From: Bacilli bacterium
GTDB lineage: Bacteria; Bacillota_I; Bacilli_A; ML615J-28; CAG-698
Reading direction: 5' to 3'
DNA length: 23,249 nucleotides
Assembly (NCBI GenBank): GCA_016296945.1
Contig: JAEDHQ010000024.1
Coordinates: 1 to 23,249, forward strand
Shown here: piece after piece, positions 6,475-15,263 of the stretch
Layout: every line of letters begins with the position of its first letter
How positions within the stretch are numbered: position 1 is the stretch's first letter
Notes under the pieces: generated by a model
What the model was told of the DNA's origin: nothing
The model's input: only the letters and a program-made list of their open reading frames with translations
The model's database searches: none
Position numbers and translations under genes: made by a program

Positions 6475-7882
6475 TGAACGTTTACAAAAAATAATATCAA
6501 ATAATACTTTTGTATTATCAACTATCACAGTTAATGATGTTAATATTAATATTTGCTTTCATCGTTATTTAGCAGATGTAAAACAGTTTAATAAATACTT
6601 TCTTGAACGAATTAATAAATCTAATTGTCATATCTTAGATAAAATCTATCCGGGAGTTTACTATAAAATACATACAATTGATAATGAAATAAATAATTCA
6701 ATAGCAAATGGCAATATATTTCTCGAAGTAAACGATTATTTTTATACAGTTATCGTTCAAAACAATTTAAATCGAAGCATCAGTGCAAGTATCATTGAAC
6801 CTACTAATATCTATGGCTCTCGTGATGGTTTTACTGAAAGTATCGAAACAAATATCTCATTAATTCAAAAAAGAATCAAATGTCCAACTCTTAATTATGA
6901 GAAGTTATTAATAGGTAGACGTAGTCAAACTGATGTATTTGTTTTATATATAAGTGATATTTGTAATAAAAAAAATATTACACGAACACTTGAAATGTTA
7001 AAACGAATTGATATAGATGCATTACAATCTACAAAAGATATTACAAATGTCTTCGAAAAAGCAACAGCAAACACAAGTTATCTTTTTCCTACAACAGCAG
7101 AAATCGGAAGCCCTGAATTAGCAGCGACAAACCTTTATGAAGGAAGAATTGTAATTCTTATTAATAATCTTCCTATTGCAATTGTTTTACCTGTTGATAT
7201 TACATACTTTATAACATTAAAAGAAAATAATTTTACTTCTCCATTTATTACTTTTAAGTATCGTATTATCTTTTATATTCTTTTCTTTTTATCAGTTTAT
7301 TTACTTGGCATATATGCCGCAATGATAAATTTTCACACTAAAAACGTCTCTTTAATCGTTATATCGGAGATAAAAGCTTCACTTCGAGGCTCAACATTAC
7401 CACTTTTCTTAGAATTTTTGTTCATTATCTTTCTATTCGATTTGTTAAGACTTGCAACTACGAAATCACCAAATATCAACATTCAAAACATAATTGTAAT
7501 AGTTGGCGGTTTACTAATTGGCCAAAGTGCTGTTAGTAGTGGTTTCATTAGTGCTTTTAATCTTGTTATTACTGCTTTATCTTATGTTTCTTGTTATGGG
7601 CTAACATCAAATCAACGATTTATTATGAGTTTAAGAATATTTAGACTAATAGTTCTTATTTCAGGATTGGTACTAGGAATCTTAGGGGTTATTATTATCG
7701 CAATTTTGTCAGTATTTATGATTTCAAAAATTAGATCTCTAGACACTCCTTACTTATCACCTTTAGTTCCATTTTTAAGTCGTGATTTTAAACAAAACAT
7801 TTTTTCAAGATATATTTTCAAAAAATTCGAACGAAACAAAGATTTAGATCCAATTGATAATACTAGAGGATATAATTCATGA
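6458..7882 (+). CDS. Spore germination protein, GerA family (A subunit)
   Basis: The protein has 474 residues. The N-terminal soluble domain (about 1-255) ends in the family motif EGRIVILINNLPIAIVLPVD (Bacillus: EGRv.ilvdg.Pf.l..P). A membrane domain with four to five helices follows (about 265-440), containing LLIGQSAVSSGFIS (family lviGqaAv.Agi.s) and the terminal SLDTPYLSPLVPF (family SfG.PYLsP..P). A subunits form oligomeric inner-membrane channels that release cations when the receptor senses germinant. The usual LRE, RlP and TaI blocks are degenerate here, so the receptor may sense an unusual ligand. AAGGAGA precedes the ATG by 9 nt. It overlaps its neighbours on both sides (17 nt and 4 nt), so the three genes form one operon. 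Confidence 0.9.
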   Translation: MNKLLNERLQKIISNNTFVLSTITVNDVNINICFHRYLADVKQFNKYFLERINKSNCHILDKIYPGVYYKIHTIDNEINNSIANGNIFLEVNDYFYTVIVQNNLNRSISASIIEPTNIYGSRDGFTESIETNISLIQKRIKCPTLNYEKLLIGRRSQTDVFVLYISDICNKKNITRTLEMLKRIDIDALQSTKDITNVFEKATANTSYLFPTTAEIGSPELAATNLYEGRIVILINNLPIAIVLPVDITYFITLKENNFTSPFITFKYRIIFYILFFLSVYLLGIYAAMINFHTKNVSLIVISEIKASLRGSTLPLFLEFLFIIFLFDLLRLATTKSPNINIQNIIVIVGGLLIGQSAVSSGFISAFNLVITALSYVSCYGLTSNQRFIMSLRIFRLIVLISGLVLGILGVIIIAILSVFMISKIRSLDTPYLSPLVPFLSRDFKQNIFSRYIFKKFERNKDLDPIDNTRGYNS

Positions 7883-8955
7883 AAAAAAACGTTATATTAA
7901 CATTAACTATTTTCATATTTATTTTTCTTGTCAGCTGTCGAGAACATTATTCTATAGAACAAACATTGTTCATTGATTCAATTGGCTTAGATTATAACAA
8001 AGAAACAAAAAAATATAGTATCTATTATCATTTAGCTTCTAGCCAAACACTGTTAACGAATACAATGGGTGGTCAGTCAACAGAAACCATTTATTCGATT
8101 GGTCACGTGGAAGCTAATGGTATATATGAAGGCTTTAATAAATTATATCGCAATAGTATCAAGAATCTTACATTAACACATGTTCAATCATTTATTCTGA
8201 CATTTGATTTTGTATCAAGAGAAAACCTTGAAAAAATATGTTCGATTGTAAAAACATATGATTATATATCGCCTAATTTTTATGTTTTCGCAACACAATC
8301 AAAATTAAGTGATATTTATTCATTAACTAATCCTGAAAATATTAGCCCATTTTTTTCCATAATAACAGGAAATGATTTTGTTACTTCATATGATTTAACA
8401 TATTTCACAGAAATTGCGCGATCTGTTTATGAGAAATATATCATAACAAAATTAATTGTTATTGATGTAAACAACGATGTTTGGCAAAATAATGATGAAA
8501 AAATTACTTCTGTAACACCAAGTGGTGCTTTATATTTAAAAAAAGATGATAAAAAACTATACATCAATCAAGAAGATTTTAAAGCAATAACTGTAATAAA
8601 TCATGATACGATTTCAATAATTACAGAAAAAGATATAAGTTATACAATGCACAATAACAAAATCAAAATTAAAATAAAAAATAATAAATATATTATTAAA
8701 ATAACAGGAACTTTTTATGCTACTAATATCGATGTAAATAATCGTGAAAACATTAGAAAGGATTTTATCGATTTAATCGAAAATGAATTCAATAAATTAA
8801 TAGAGTATAGTCAAATAAATGATTTTGATATTTTAAATCTTCAAGATGTTTTATATCGTCATTATCATTTTCATGATTATGAGGAAATCAAAGAACAATT
8901 TGATTATAAAAATATCGAAATAGAATTTGATGTGAATTATAAACTTCTTTCCTAA
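7879..8955 (+). CDS. Spore germination lipoprotein, GerAC/GerKC family (C subunit)
   Basis: This 358-residue protein carries a lipoprotein signal peptide. It has basic residues at 2-3, a hydrophobic core and the lipobox LVSC with acylated Cys20. Next comes the GerC-family opening (E....IDSIGLDYNKETKKYSIYYHLAS; family e....ig.D......v.vt). Middle and C-terminal alpha/beta domains follow, including ITSVTPSGALYLKKDD and IKITGTFYATNIDVN. C subunits anchor to the outer face of the spore inner membrane and complete the germinant receptor. The gene overlaps the GerA gene through ATGA at 7879 and has its own site AGAGG. The operon order B-A-C differs from the usual A-B-C or A-C-B. Confidence 0.9.
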   Translation: MKKNVILTLTIFIFIFLVSCREHYSIEQTLFIDSIGLDYNKETKKYSIYYHLASSQTLLTNTMGGQSTETIYSIGHVEANGIYEGFNKLYRNSIKNLTLTHVQSFILTFDFVSRENLEKICSIVKTYDYISPNFYVFATQSKLSDIYSLTNPENISPFFSIITGNDFVTSYDLTYFTEIARSVYEKYIITKLIVIDVNNDVWQNNDEKITSVTPSGALYLKKDDKKLYINQEDFKAITVINHDTISIITEKDISYTMHNNKIKIKIKNNKYIIKITGTFYATNIDVNNRENIRKDFIDLIENEFNKLIEYSQINDFDILNLQDVLYRHYHFHDYEEIKEQFDYKNIEIEFDVNYKLLS

Positions 8956-8962
8956 ATAAATA

Positions 8963-8990
8963 AGGCAATGATGTTCTCATTGCCTCATTT
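8963..8990 (+). terminator. Shared terminator between converging ger and M16 operons
   Basis: A perfect 9-bp stem AGGCAATGA/TCATTGCCT (8963-8971 with 8977-8985) has a 5-nt loop. On the plus strand it is followed by CATTTTCT and on the minus strand by TTATTTATTT, so it can act for both converging operons. The stop codon of the minus-strand peptidase gene begins in the stem. Confidence 0.75.
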
Positions 8991-10259
8991 TCTATTCGGT
9001 TTAATAACATAAATTGTCATTGGTAGATCCAACAGCATTTTACTTTTTTCTCTTAATTCTTCAACAGTTATACTATTTACTATCTTAATATAATCTAAAT
9101 AATCACAATTAGTAGCCAAAGATTCCAAATATTCACCCATTATATTACTAATGCTATTAAAACCGATAATATACTTGCCAATTAAATCTTTTTTTATACG
9201 AGTTAATTTATTTTGACTAAACTTAATTTGTTTTAAATCTTTAAATCGCTTTTGAATTATTTTCGCTAATTCATATGGTTGATTAGTTTCTGCTGTAAAT
9301 GTAAAAAATTGTACATAATCATCTCCAGAATAATTGCTTGCTAATGAACTAAAAATCATTTTATTATCAAGAAGTTTTTGAACAAATGGTGTATCACCAC
9401 CAAAAAGAATATTTTTAATGATACGATAATATAATTCTTCAATAAAAAGTTGATTACGAGTAGTACTATCTTTTCGTGGTGGCATTTTAAATCCAATCGC
9501 AACTTTTTGATTTACAACATCCATTTCTTTTGAATCAAATTCTTTTACTACATCGTTACCTTCTTCATCAATTACTAAAGAAGGATTTTTATAAGGAGTA
9601 AATGATTTGTTTTTTTGATTGTTTTCAATAAAATTGAATACTTCATTTGGATCAACATCACCAACAATAACAAAATTCATATTAAGAGGATGATAAAACG
9701 TGTGATAACAAAAATTCAAAATATCTTTATCTATTTTATACACATCATCTACTGTTCCCCCTACATCATAAATATAAGGATACTTATGAAATAAATTCTT
9801 CATTAAACCAAGAGATAATGCTTCATCGGGCATATCTTGATACATTAATAATTCTTGTTCAATAATTCCTTTTTCACTTTCTACATTTTCCGTAGTAAAA
9901 TGTGGGCTTTGTACAAAGTTTAATAATAGTTCAATTCCTTGGTAAACATTTCCACTTCCTGAAAAATAATATGTTGTATTAAAGTAATCAGTGTAGGCGT
10001 TTACTTCTAAACCAATATTCTCAAATTGATAAGTGATATCTTCTCCATCTGCACTTGCAAATAACTTATGTTCAAGAAAATGAGCAACACCAGTAGGTAA
10101 TGTTATAATTTCATTATCTACTTTTACTTTTTGATATGCTCCCCCAAATTTAGTAGTAAAAGATGCTGATACTGTTTTAAAATCTTTCTTTTGAATAACT
10201 GTAACAGACAAACCATTACTTAATTTCTTATTAAAAAACTTTTCATTTAGTTCTATCAT
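8985..10259 (-). CDS. ymfH: M16 family zinc metallopeptidase, YmfH-like (catalytic member)
   Basis: This 424-residue soluble protein has the two-domain M16 layout. Domain 1 carries the inverted zinc motif HFLEH (His60, Glu63, His64), and a downstream ESEKG (about 127-131) supplies the third ligand region. The surrounding sequence GVAHFLEHKLF, the VNAYTDYFNTTYYF block and FVIVGDVDP are typical of YmfH. The C-terminal domain is the non-catalytic M16 repeat. The start overlaps the stop of its partner through ATGA, with AAGGAA just upstream. YmfF/YmfH pairs occur widely in Bacillota and are thought to act as peptide-processing heterodimers; the substrate here is unknown. Confidence 0.92.
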   Translation of the reverse strand: MIELNEKFFNKKLSNGLSVTVIQKKDFKTVSASFTTKFGGAYQKVKVDNEIITLPTGVAHFLEHKLFASADGEDITYQFENIGLEVNAYTDYFNTTYYFSGSGNVYQGIELLLNFVQSPHFTTENVESEKGIIEQELLMYQDMPDEALSLGLMKNLFHKYPYIYDVGGTVDDVYKIDKDILNFCYHTFYHPLNMNFVIVGDVDPNEVFNFIENNQKNKSFTPYKNPSLVIDEEGNDVVKEFDSKEMDVVNQKVAIGFKMPPRKDSTTRNQLFIEELYYRIIKNILFGGDTPFVQKLLDNKMIFSSLASNYSGDDYVQFFTFTAETNQPYELAKIIQKRFKDLKQIKFSQNKLTRIKKDLIGKYIIGFNSISNIMGEYLESLATNCDYLDYIKIVNSITVEELREKSKMLLDLPMTIYVIKPNRK

Positions 10260-11548
10260 ATATTTTCCTTTTGTAAACGATAAATCGTATCTAATTTAAT
10301 AGTATTAGCAACTCTTTGAATTGCATTTAAATCTACTTTTTCAATGCCTTCTTTAATTGGATTAATATACTCATTAATAGTTTTGAATTCCTTAATTCCT
10401 TTATAAATCGTATTGCTATTAATAAAAGCTTCTAAAACTCGCCCTGGATTATCATCAAATGAGCGTAAGCCATCTAACATTTCCGCTTTTGTGGAAGCAA
10501 GAAGCTCTTGATCAATTTCTCCATTCTTATATTTATTTAATTCTTCTCCGATTATTCTGATTGTTTCATCACAATTTTTAGGATCCAATCCCGCATTAAT
10601 ATACATAACTTTAGCTTTTCCTATTAAATAAGCATAGATTGAATATGTAAAGCTAAGTTCTTCACGAATCACGCGGTTCAGATTCGATGAATAAACACCA
10701 CCAAACATACCGACAAAAATTTTCAAAGCGTGAAAATCATCATCTAAAGGACCTATTGTTGTTCGATATCCCATAATTAATTGTGTTTGATTAGTATCAG
10801 CATGTTCAATAATATTTTTTACTTCTTTTACTTCCTTATTAGCTATTAAATTACTATCTAGTTCTAATTTAGATTGTTTTAATTTATTTAAAATCTTTGA
10901 TTTTAATATTTTAGTAACTTTATCAAAATCAACATCACCAATGATAGATACTTCTTTTTCACTATTATGGATTAAATCTAAATATGTTTTAAAAATATCT
11001 TCATTTGTAATGTTATCTAAATCGTCTAATGACCCATTACTATCAACATTAACAATCTCATCATGGCACATATGATTAAGCATTTGTTTAACAGCATATC
11101 TATTTTTATTATTAAATACTCTCTTTAATGATTTCTCTAGCAATCCTTTTTCTTCTTCATAAACCTTTTGATTAAAAATACCATTTTCAATATTCGGATT
11201 TAAGATAAATTCTTTTAATAAATCAATTCCTTTTTCTAAAATATTTTCATCAATATATTTTTCATTTACTAATGTTAAGTTAATATATGTAATTCTTGTT
11301 TTATGAATTGATGAAGTGCTTAAAACAATATTAGCACTATACAAATCATCTAAAGCGTTAGATACTTTTCTTTTAGTATTATATTTTTTTGATGTATTAG
11401 TCATTATAGAAGTTAAGAGAGAATACTTAGTAGCATTTTCTTTAGTATAATGATTTTTGAAAACTAAACGAATATTTATTGTTTTAAATTTATCCGTTTG
11501 ATATAAATAAACTGGGATAATGTTTATATTTTGAGCAATTCTTATCAT
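10256..11548 (-). CDS. ymfF: M16 family peptidase-like protein, YmfF-like (non-catalytic partner)
   Basis: This 430-residue M16-fold protein has no HxxEH: the equivalent N-terminal region reads ATKYSLLTSIMTN. The M16 frame is otherwise clear, with VSIIGDVDF before the linker and FVGMFGGVYSSNLNRVIREE SLSYS-like features (here ELSFTYSIYAY) of the C-terminal domain. It is most likely the inactive half of a heterodimer with the downstream YmfH-like peptidase, by analogy with other M16B pairs. I chose the ATG at 11546-11548 because AGGAG lies 7 nt upstream; an earlier in-frame ATG at 11575 has no such site. The two genes overlap by 4 nt and form one unit. Confidence 0.88.
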   Translation of the reverse strand: MIRIAQNINIIPVYLYQTDKFKTINIRLVFKNHYTKENATKYSLLTSIMTNTSKKYNTKRKVSNALDDLYSANIVLSTSSIHKTRITYINLTLVNEKYIDENILEKGIDLLKEFILNPNIENGIFNQKVYEEEKGLLEKSLKRVFNNKNRYAVKQMLNHMCHDEIVNVDSNGSLDDLDNITNEDIFKTYLDLIHNSEKEVSIIGDVDFDKVTKILKSKILNKLKQSKLELDSNLIANKEVKEVKNIIEHADTNQTQLIMGYRTTIGPLDDDFHALKIFVGMFGGVYSSNLNRVIREELSFTYSIYAYLIGKAKVMYINAGLDPKNCDETIRIIGEELNKYKNGEIDQELLASTKAEMLDGLRSFDDNPGRVLEAFINSNTIYKGIKEFKTINEYINPIKEGIEKVDLNAIQRVANTIKLDTIYRLQKENI

Positions 11549-11658
11549 TGTATTTCTCCTATATTCTAATATCATATTAAACTTAAATAATTATCATTAT
11601 TCTATAATTATATTATTCCCATTATTCTAATTATTAAAAATGATAATCTAATTGTTTT

Positions 11659-11685
11659 AAAAAAGCTGCCTATAAGTTAGCAGCT
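11659..11685 (-). terminator. Terminator of the yggS-deoD operon
   Basis: On the minus strand AGCTGC (11685-11680) pairs with GCAGCT (11669-11664) around a 10-nt loop and is followed by TTTTTT. The stem starts within the last codons of deoD and the TAG stop is in the loop. Confidence 0.85.
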
Positions 11686-12386
11686 GTTTCAAGGGCAATT
11701 TCCATCATTTTATTAAATGATGTTTGACGTTCTTCACTTGTTGTAACTTCATGAGTAACTAATGAATCAGAAACAGTCAACAAGCAAGCAGCACGCTTAC
11801 CTAGTTTCTTAGCATTAGCAAACAAAGCAAATGATTCCATTTCGACACCTACGCAACCATATTTTTCTACAACATCTTCAAATACATTGCCATTAGTTCG
11901 ATAGAAAACATCAGATGAATGAATAATATCTTCAATAATTGGATAGTTTAATTTTTGAGCGCTAGCTTTAATTTCAGCAAATAATTCTTTATTGCTATCC
12001 ATAATATTTTCAGGATATCCAAAAGCAACTTTTGCATATGATGATTCAGAATAAGCTTGTGTAGCTAAAATTACATCATAAACTTTTGCTCTTTCCATAT
12101 ATGATCCACAAGAACCAATTCGAATAATATTTTCAACGCCATAGATATCAAATAGTTCATATGAATAAATACCAATACTAGGCATTCCCATTCCTGAGCC
12201 CATAACAGTTACTTTTTTACCTTTATAATAACCAGTAAAACCAAACATATTACGAACATTATTTATTTTTTCTACATCTGTTAAATAAGTTTTCGCAATA
12301 TATTCAGCTCTTAGAGGATCACCAGGCATCAGAACAGTCTTTGCAAATTTATTTTTATCGTTTACTTCAATATGAGGAGTAGCCAT
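11670..12386 (-). CDS. deoD: Purine-nucleoside phosphorylase, DeoD type
   Basis: This 238-residue cytosolic enzyme cleaves purine (deoxy)ribonucleosides with phosphate to free base and (deoxy)ribose 1-phosphate. Hallmarks of the hexameric DeoD class are the N-terminal MATPHIEV, the phosphate-binding VLMPGDPLRAEYIA, GSGMGMPSIGIYSYELF, IRIGSCGS, VEMESFALF and the catalytic region SDSLVTHEVTTSEERQTSF, whose Asp assists base protonation. The length is normal. It is the last gene of the yggS operon, 20 nt after deoC. DeoC degrades the deoxyribose phosphate that ultimately derives from this reaction, and no deoB is visible here. AAAGG precedes the ATG. Confidence 0.97.
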   Translation of the reverse strand: MATPHIEVNDKNKFAKTVLMPGDPLRAEYIAKTYLTDVEKINNVRNMFGFTGYYKGKKVTVMGSGMGMPSIGIYSYELFDIYGVENIIRIGSCGSYMERAKVYDVILATQAYSESSYAKVAFGYPENIMDSNKELFAEIKASAQKLNYPIIEDIIHSSDVFYRTNGNVFEDVVEKYGCVGVEMESFALFANAKKLGKRAACLLTVSDSLVTHEVTTSEERQTSFNKMMEIALETAANL

Positions 12387-12406
12387 AAATTAAAACCTTT
12401 CTATTA

Positions 12407-13066
12407 TTAATTATTTTTGTTATTATATTCTTTAATTATTGCCGCACCACTACTAGCACCAATTCTAGTCGCACCTGCTGCAACCATCTTTTCTAAATCT
12501 TCTAATGTACGCACACCACCACTTGCTTTAACTTGCATATCTTTAGAAATATTTGCTTTCATTAAAGCAACATCTTCTGCTTTTGCCCCACTTGTTCCAA
12601 ATCCAGTTGATGTTTTTACAAAATTAGCCTTTGCATTAGTAGCGGCAATACATACATTTGCCATCTCATCACTTGTTAAATAACAAGTTTCTATGATTAC
12701 TTTAACTAAATTTCCATTAGCAGCATTCACTACTGCTTTAATTTCTTCTTCAATATATTTGTAATCATGCTCTTTTGCTTTACCAACATTAATTACCATA
12801 TCAATTTCTTGAGCACCATTCTTAACAGCATCAATAGTTTCAAAAACTTTTGTCTCAATAGTGTTAGCTCCTAGCGGAAAACCAATAACAGTACAAACTA
12901 AAACATCACTACCTTTGAGAAGTTCACTTGCTGTTTTTACATTTGCAGGATTAACACAAACACTAGCAAAATCATATTCTAATGCTTCATTGCATAATTT
13001 TTGAATTTCATCAGTAGTCGCAAATGCTTTTAATAATGTATGGTCAATAAGTTTATTAATTTTCAT
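12407..13066 (-). CDS. deoC: Deoxyribose-phosphate aldolase
   Basis: This 219-residue TIM-barrel class I aldolase splits 2-deoxyribose 5-phosphate into acetaldehyde and glyceraldehyde 3-phosphate. The Schiff-base lysine is Lys151 in FVKTSTGFG. The supporting catalytic residues are Lys180 in VKASGGVRT and Asp89 in EIDMVINVG. The phosphate site GATRIGASSG lies near the C-terminus. The length is typical. The gene lies 10 nt after the unknown 292-residue gene and 20 nt before deoD, with GGAGA upstream of the ATG. It supplies the last step of deoxynucleoside salvage in this operon. Confidence 0.97.
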   Translation of the reverse strand: MKINKLIDHTLLKAFATTDEIQKLCNEALEYDFASVCVNPANVKTASELLKGSDVLVCTVIGFPLGANTIETKVFETIDAVKNGAQEIDMVINVGKAKEHDYKYIEEEIKAVVNAANGNLVKVIIETCYLTSDEMANVCIAATNAKANFVKTSTGFGTSGAKAEDVALMKANISKDMQVKASGGVRTLEDLEKMVAAGATRIGASSGAAIIKEYNNKNN

Positions 13067-13076
13067 TTTATTCTCC

Positions 13077-13955
13077 TTATTTCTTTGTTTCTTTATCTAA
13101 TAAATCAGAAATACGTAATGTTACAAATTCTTGATCAACAATCGCATAACGGCGTAACTTGTTAACTACAGATTTACTTGATTTAGCTTGTTTTGGTTTC
13201 AAAACATATAAATCAGGTAAAATAGAATCTAATTTAGATAAATACTTATCCATATATTTCATAAAATCAGCACGACGGATTTTAAACTCTTCCCCATCTT
13301 CATCTTTTATATTTACAAAATCAAAGTAAGGAGCAAACAATGTTGGAATACCAATATTCCATTCAGAACAAATACCAAATTCTTGACCATTACGATCAAT
13401 GATTGGTGTGCATAAATTTACTTCTACTTCACCATGTAATGATTCATAAATATTTTCATTCATTCTTTGATATTTACAAATAACATTTAATTTATCAGAA
13501 TCGTATAATACTTTTTCCCCAGGACCATTTTCTTCTAAATATGCACGTTGTGAACATTCACATAGAGAATGCAAATCTGCTTGATTAAATGGTTTAACAT
13601 CATCAAATGATTCATGATACATCGATAAATCAAAAGTCTTAGCCATCTTTTGTGCCAATTCTAAAATTTCTCTAATTGCAAAACCAGGAATTAATAATGG
13701 TAAACATAACATAAAGTTGATATTTAAATAAGCAGGATTTAATTTATAAATGGCTTTAACTTGTGATACTTTTGTAATTTTATATTCATATTGGAAGCCA
13801 AATTCATCATCGGTATAAATAATGTCTACTTCGTCATTATCGTAATAAATTTCAAAATTTGGTAAATCTTGGAAATAATCTAATATTTCTTGATAATTAA
13901 CTCTTCCTTGAGTCCCAGATCTAAAGAAATGGATATTAATAGGCATGTTTTTCAT
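13077..13955 (-). CDS. Conserved-looking soluble protein of unknown function in the sepF/yggT cluster
   Basis: I do not recognise this 292-residue protein. It has no signal peptide, and only one moderately hydrophobic stretch (FMLCLPLLIPGFAIREILEL, about 79-98) that reads more like a buried helix than a membrane span. The N-terminal half is acidic and rich in Tyr and Asp. Two or three Cys occur in the middle (SLCECSQRA), and the C-terminus is basic (LKPKQAKSSKSVVNKLRRY). Composition and codon use look like its neighbours, so it is a real gene. It follows yggT by 18 nt and precedes deoC by 10 nt, in the place where Bacillus has ylmH. A division or envelope role is possible from context only. 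A G-rich ribosome-binding site TTGGGGG lies upstream. Confidence 0.8.
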   Translation of the reverse strand: MKNMPINIHFFRSGTQGRVNYQEILDYFQDLPNFEIYYDNDEVDIIYTDDEFGFQYEYKITKVSQVKAIYKLNPAYLNINFMLCLPLLIPGFAIREILELAQKMAKTFDLSMYHESFDDVKPFNQADLHSLCECSQRAYLEENGPGEKVLYDSDKLNVICKYQRMNENIYESLHGEVEVNLCTPIIDRNGQEFGICSEWNIGIPTLFAPYFDFVNIKDEDGEEFKIRRADFMKYMDKYLSKLDSILPDLYVLKPKQAKSSKSVVNKLRRYAIVDQEFVTLRISDLLDKETKK

Positions 13956-13973
13956 AATTAACCCCCAAACTAT

Positions 13974-14231
13974 CTAAAATATAAATTGCATTATAAACTG
14001 TAAAATAAATTGATATATCCCTAATCCAATAATTGGAGTAAAATCCAATATTCCTAAGACAAGCCATCCTCTAAATGGTTTCATATACCAATTAGAAATT
14101 TGATAGATAGCATTACCTATTTTAGTATTATAAGCATTAGGAATCCAAGACATTAAAATACTAATTAAAATTATACCTTCATATATACATAATAAAATAT
14201 ATAAAGCATACATAAAATAATATAAAATCAT
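13974..14231 (-). CDS. yggT: YggT family membrane protein (YlmG)
   Basis: This 85-residue membrane protein has two transmembrane helices (about 4-30 and 60-84) joined by the family loop, seen here as ISNWYMKPFRGWLVLGILDFTPIIGLGIYQFI (family P.lrp.R..ip..gglDfSPii). YggT/YlmG proteins lie next to sepF in many Gram-positive bacteria and in cyanobacteria/chloroplasts, where homologues affect nucleoid or division-site organisation. The gene overlaps sepF by 4 nt (ATGA), with GAGG supplied by the end of sepF. The context fully supports the call. Confidence 0.9.
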   Translation of the reverse strand: MILYYFMYALYILLCIYEGIILISILMSWIPNAYNTKIGNAIYQISNWYMKPFRGWLVLGILDFTPIIGLGIYQFILQFIMQFIF

Positions 14232-14587
14232 GATGTTAAATCCTCATAATATTGATATAAAGAGCCATCCTCAAATTCTTCTTTACGACCTAATAAAAAC
14301 AAATGGGATTCTACTTTAAAAATTTTACCTTCTGTTGCATAAATCACTCCAGATATAAATGCCAACATTTTATTAGCATCATTTATTTCAAGGCTTTCAA
14401 ACTTTAAAAGCAATGGATGACCAGATAATATTGCATCACATGCGTCAAATAATTTTTCATCCTTATTTTCATTAATAACAACAAATTTAATTTTATCAAA
14501 AGCTGTCATAATGTTTCCATGAGTATTATTAGATTTTTGACTATATTGTGAATATTGAAAATTCTTTTTATTTTTCTTAAAAAACAT
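14228..14587 (-). CDS. sepF: Cell division protein SepF
   Basis: This 119-residue cytoplasmic protein has a short basic, Gln/Asn/Ser-rich N-terminal linker (MFFKKNKKNFQYSQYSQK), consistent with a membrane-binding amphipathic start. The SepF core (DUF552) follows at about residues 40-110: DACDAILSGHPLLLKFESLE, then NDANKMLAFISGVIYATEGKI and the closing VESHLFLL. SepF forms rings that bundle FtsZ and tether it to the membrane. It lies between yggS and yggT, the conserved ylmE-ylmF-ylmG order of Bacillus. AGGAG precedes the ATG. It is somewhat shorter than the Bacillus protein, mainly in the linker. Confidence 0.94.
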   Translation of the reverse strand: MFFKKNKKNFQYSQYSQKSNNTHGNIMTAFDKIKFVVINENKDEKLFDACDAILSGHPLLLKFESLEINDANKMLAFISGVIYATEGKIFKVESHLFLLGRKEEFEDGSLYQYYEDLTS

Positions 14588-14612
14588 TGTTACGTCTCCT
14601 AATCAAAAATTG

Positions 14613-15263
14613 TTATTTTAAAAATATTCTTCCTAATCTAATATCAGTCGCCCCACAAGCAATTGCTTCTAAATAATCATTGCTCATCCCCATTGATAAT
14701 CTATTACAAGGGGCATAATCTAAATTCATTTTTTGTACTTCTTCTTGAAGTTCTTTCATTTTTGTAAATTGAGCTCTTAATTCTTCTTTATCAAAAGTAA
14801 GTTGAGCAACACACATTAGTCCAACAATTCTTAATTTATCGCATGCGGATAATTGCTTTATAAATGTCTTTAGCTTATTTGCTGGAATTCCTTGCTTATT
14901 AGGTTCTTCAGAGATATTAATTTGAATAAAACAATCTAAAGGTTTTTCTAATCGTTTATTTAACTCAATTGCTAAAGATAAACGATCTAAAGAATGTAAG
15001 CAACAAATTCTATTAACGATATCTTTAATTTTTCTACTTTGAACACAACCAAAGAAATGCCATTTTATATCTTTTTTATCTTTTAAAGCTTCATACTTTT
15101 CTAAAAACATATCAGTACGATTTTCACCTAAATTTGTCATTCCTGCATCAACTAATTCTTTAGTTTGATCAATATCCATATATTTTGTTGCCACAATAAT
15201 ATTAATATTAGGAAATTCTTTTAGCGATTCTTTTACAAAAGCTACTTGTTCTTTTATTCCCAT
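14613..15263 (-). CDS. yggS: PLP homeostasis protein, YggS/YlmE family
   Basis: This is a TIM-barrel protein of 216 residues that binds pyridoxal 5'-phosphate and buffers the cellular PLP pool without known catalysis. The PLP lysine is Lys27 in IIVATKYMD. Other family blocks are LGENRTDMFLEK, WHFFGCVQSRKIK, CFIQINISEEPNKQG, GLMCVA and the phosphate-binding RLSMGMSNDYLEAI, followed by ATDIRLGRIF. I use the ATG at 15261-15263, preceded by GGGGG. The longer frame reaching 15320 runs into the predicted promoter. It is the first gene of a six-gene operon ending at deoD. Confidence 0.95.
   Translation of the reverse strand: MGIKEQVAFVKESLKEFPNINIIVATKYMDIDQTKELVDAGMTNLGENRTDMFLEKYEALKDKKDIKWHFFGCVQSRKIKDIVNRICCLHSLDRLSLAIELNKRLEKPLDCFIQINISEEPNKQGIPANKLKTFIKQLSACDKLRIVGLMCVAQLTFDKEELRAQFTKMKELQEEVQKMNLDYAPCNRLSMGMSNDYLEAIACGATDIRLGRIFLK

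Noticed and set aside
12417..12683. 88-residue plus-strand hydrophobic frame
   Set aside because: It is antisense to the catalytic half of deoC.
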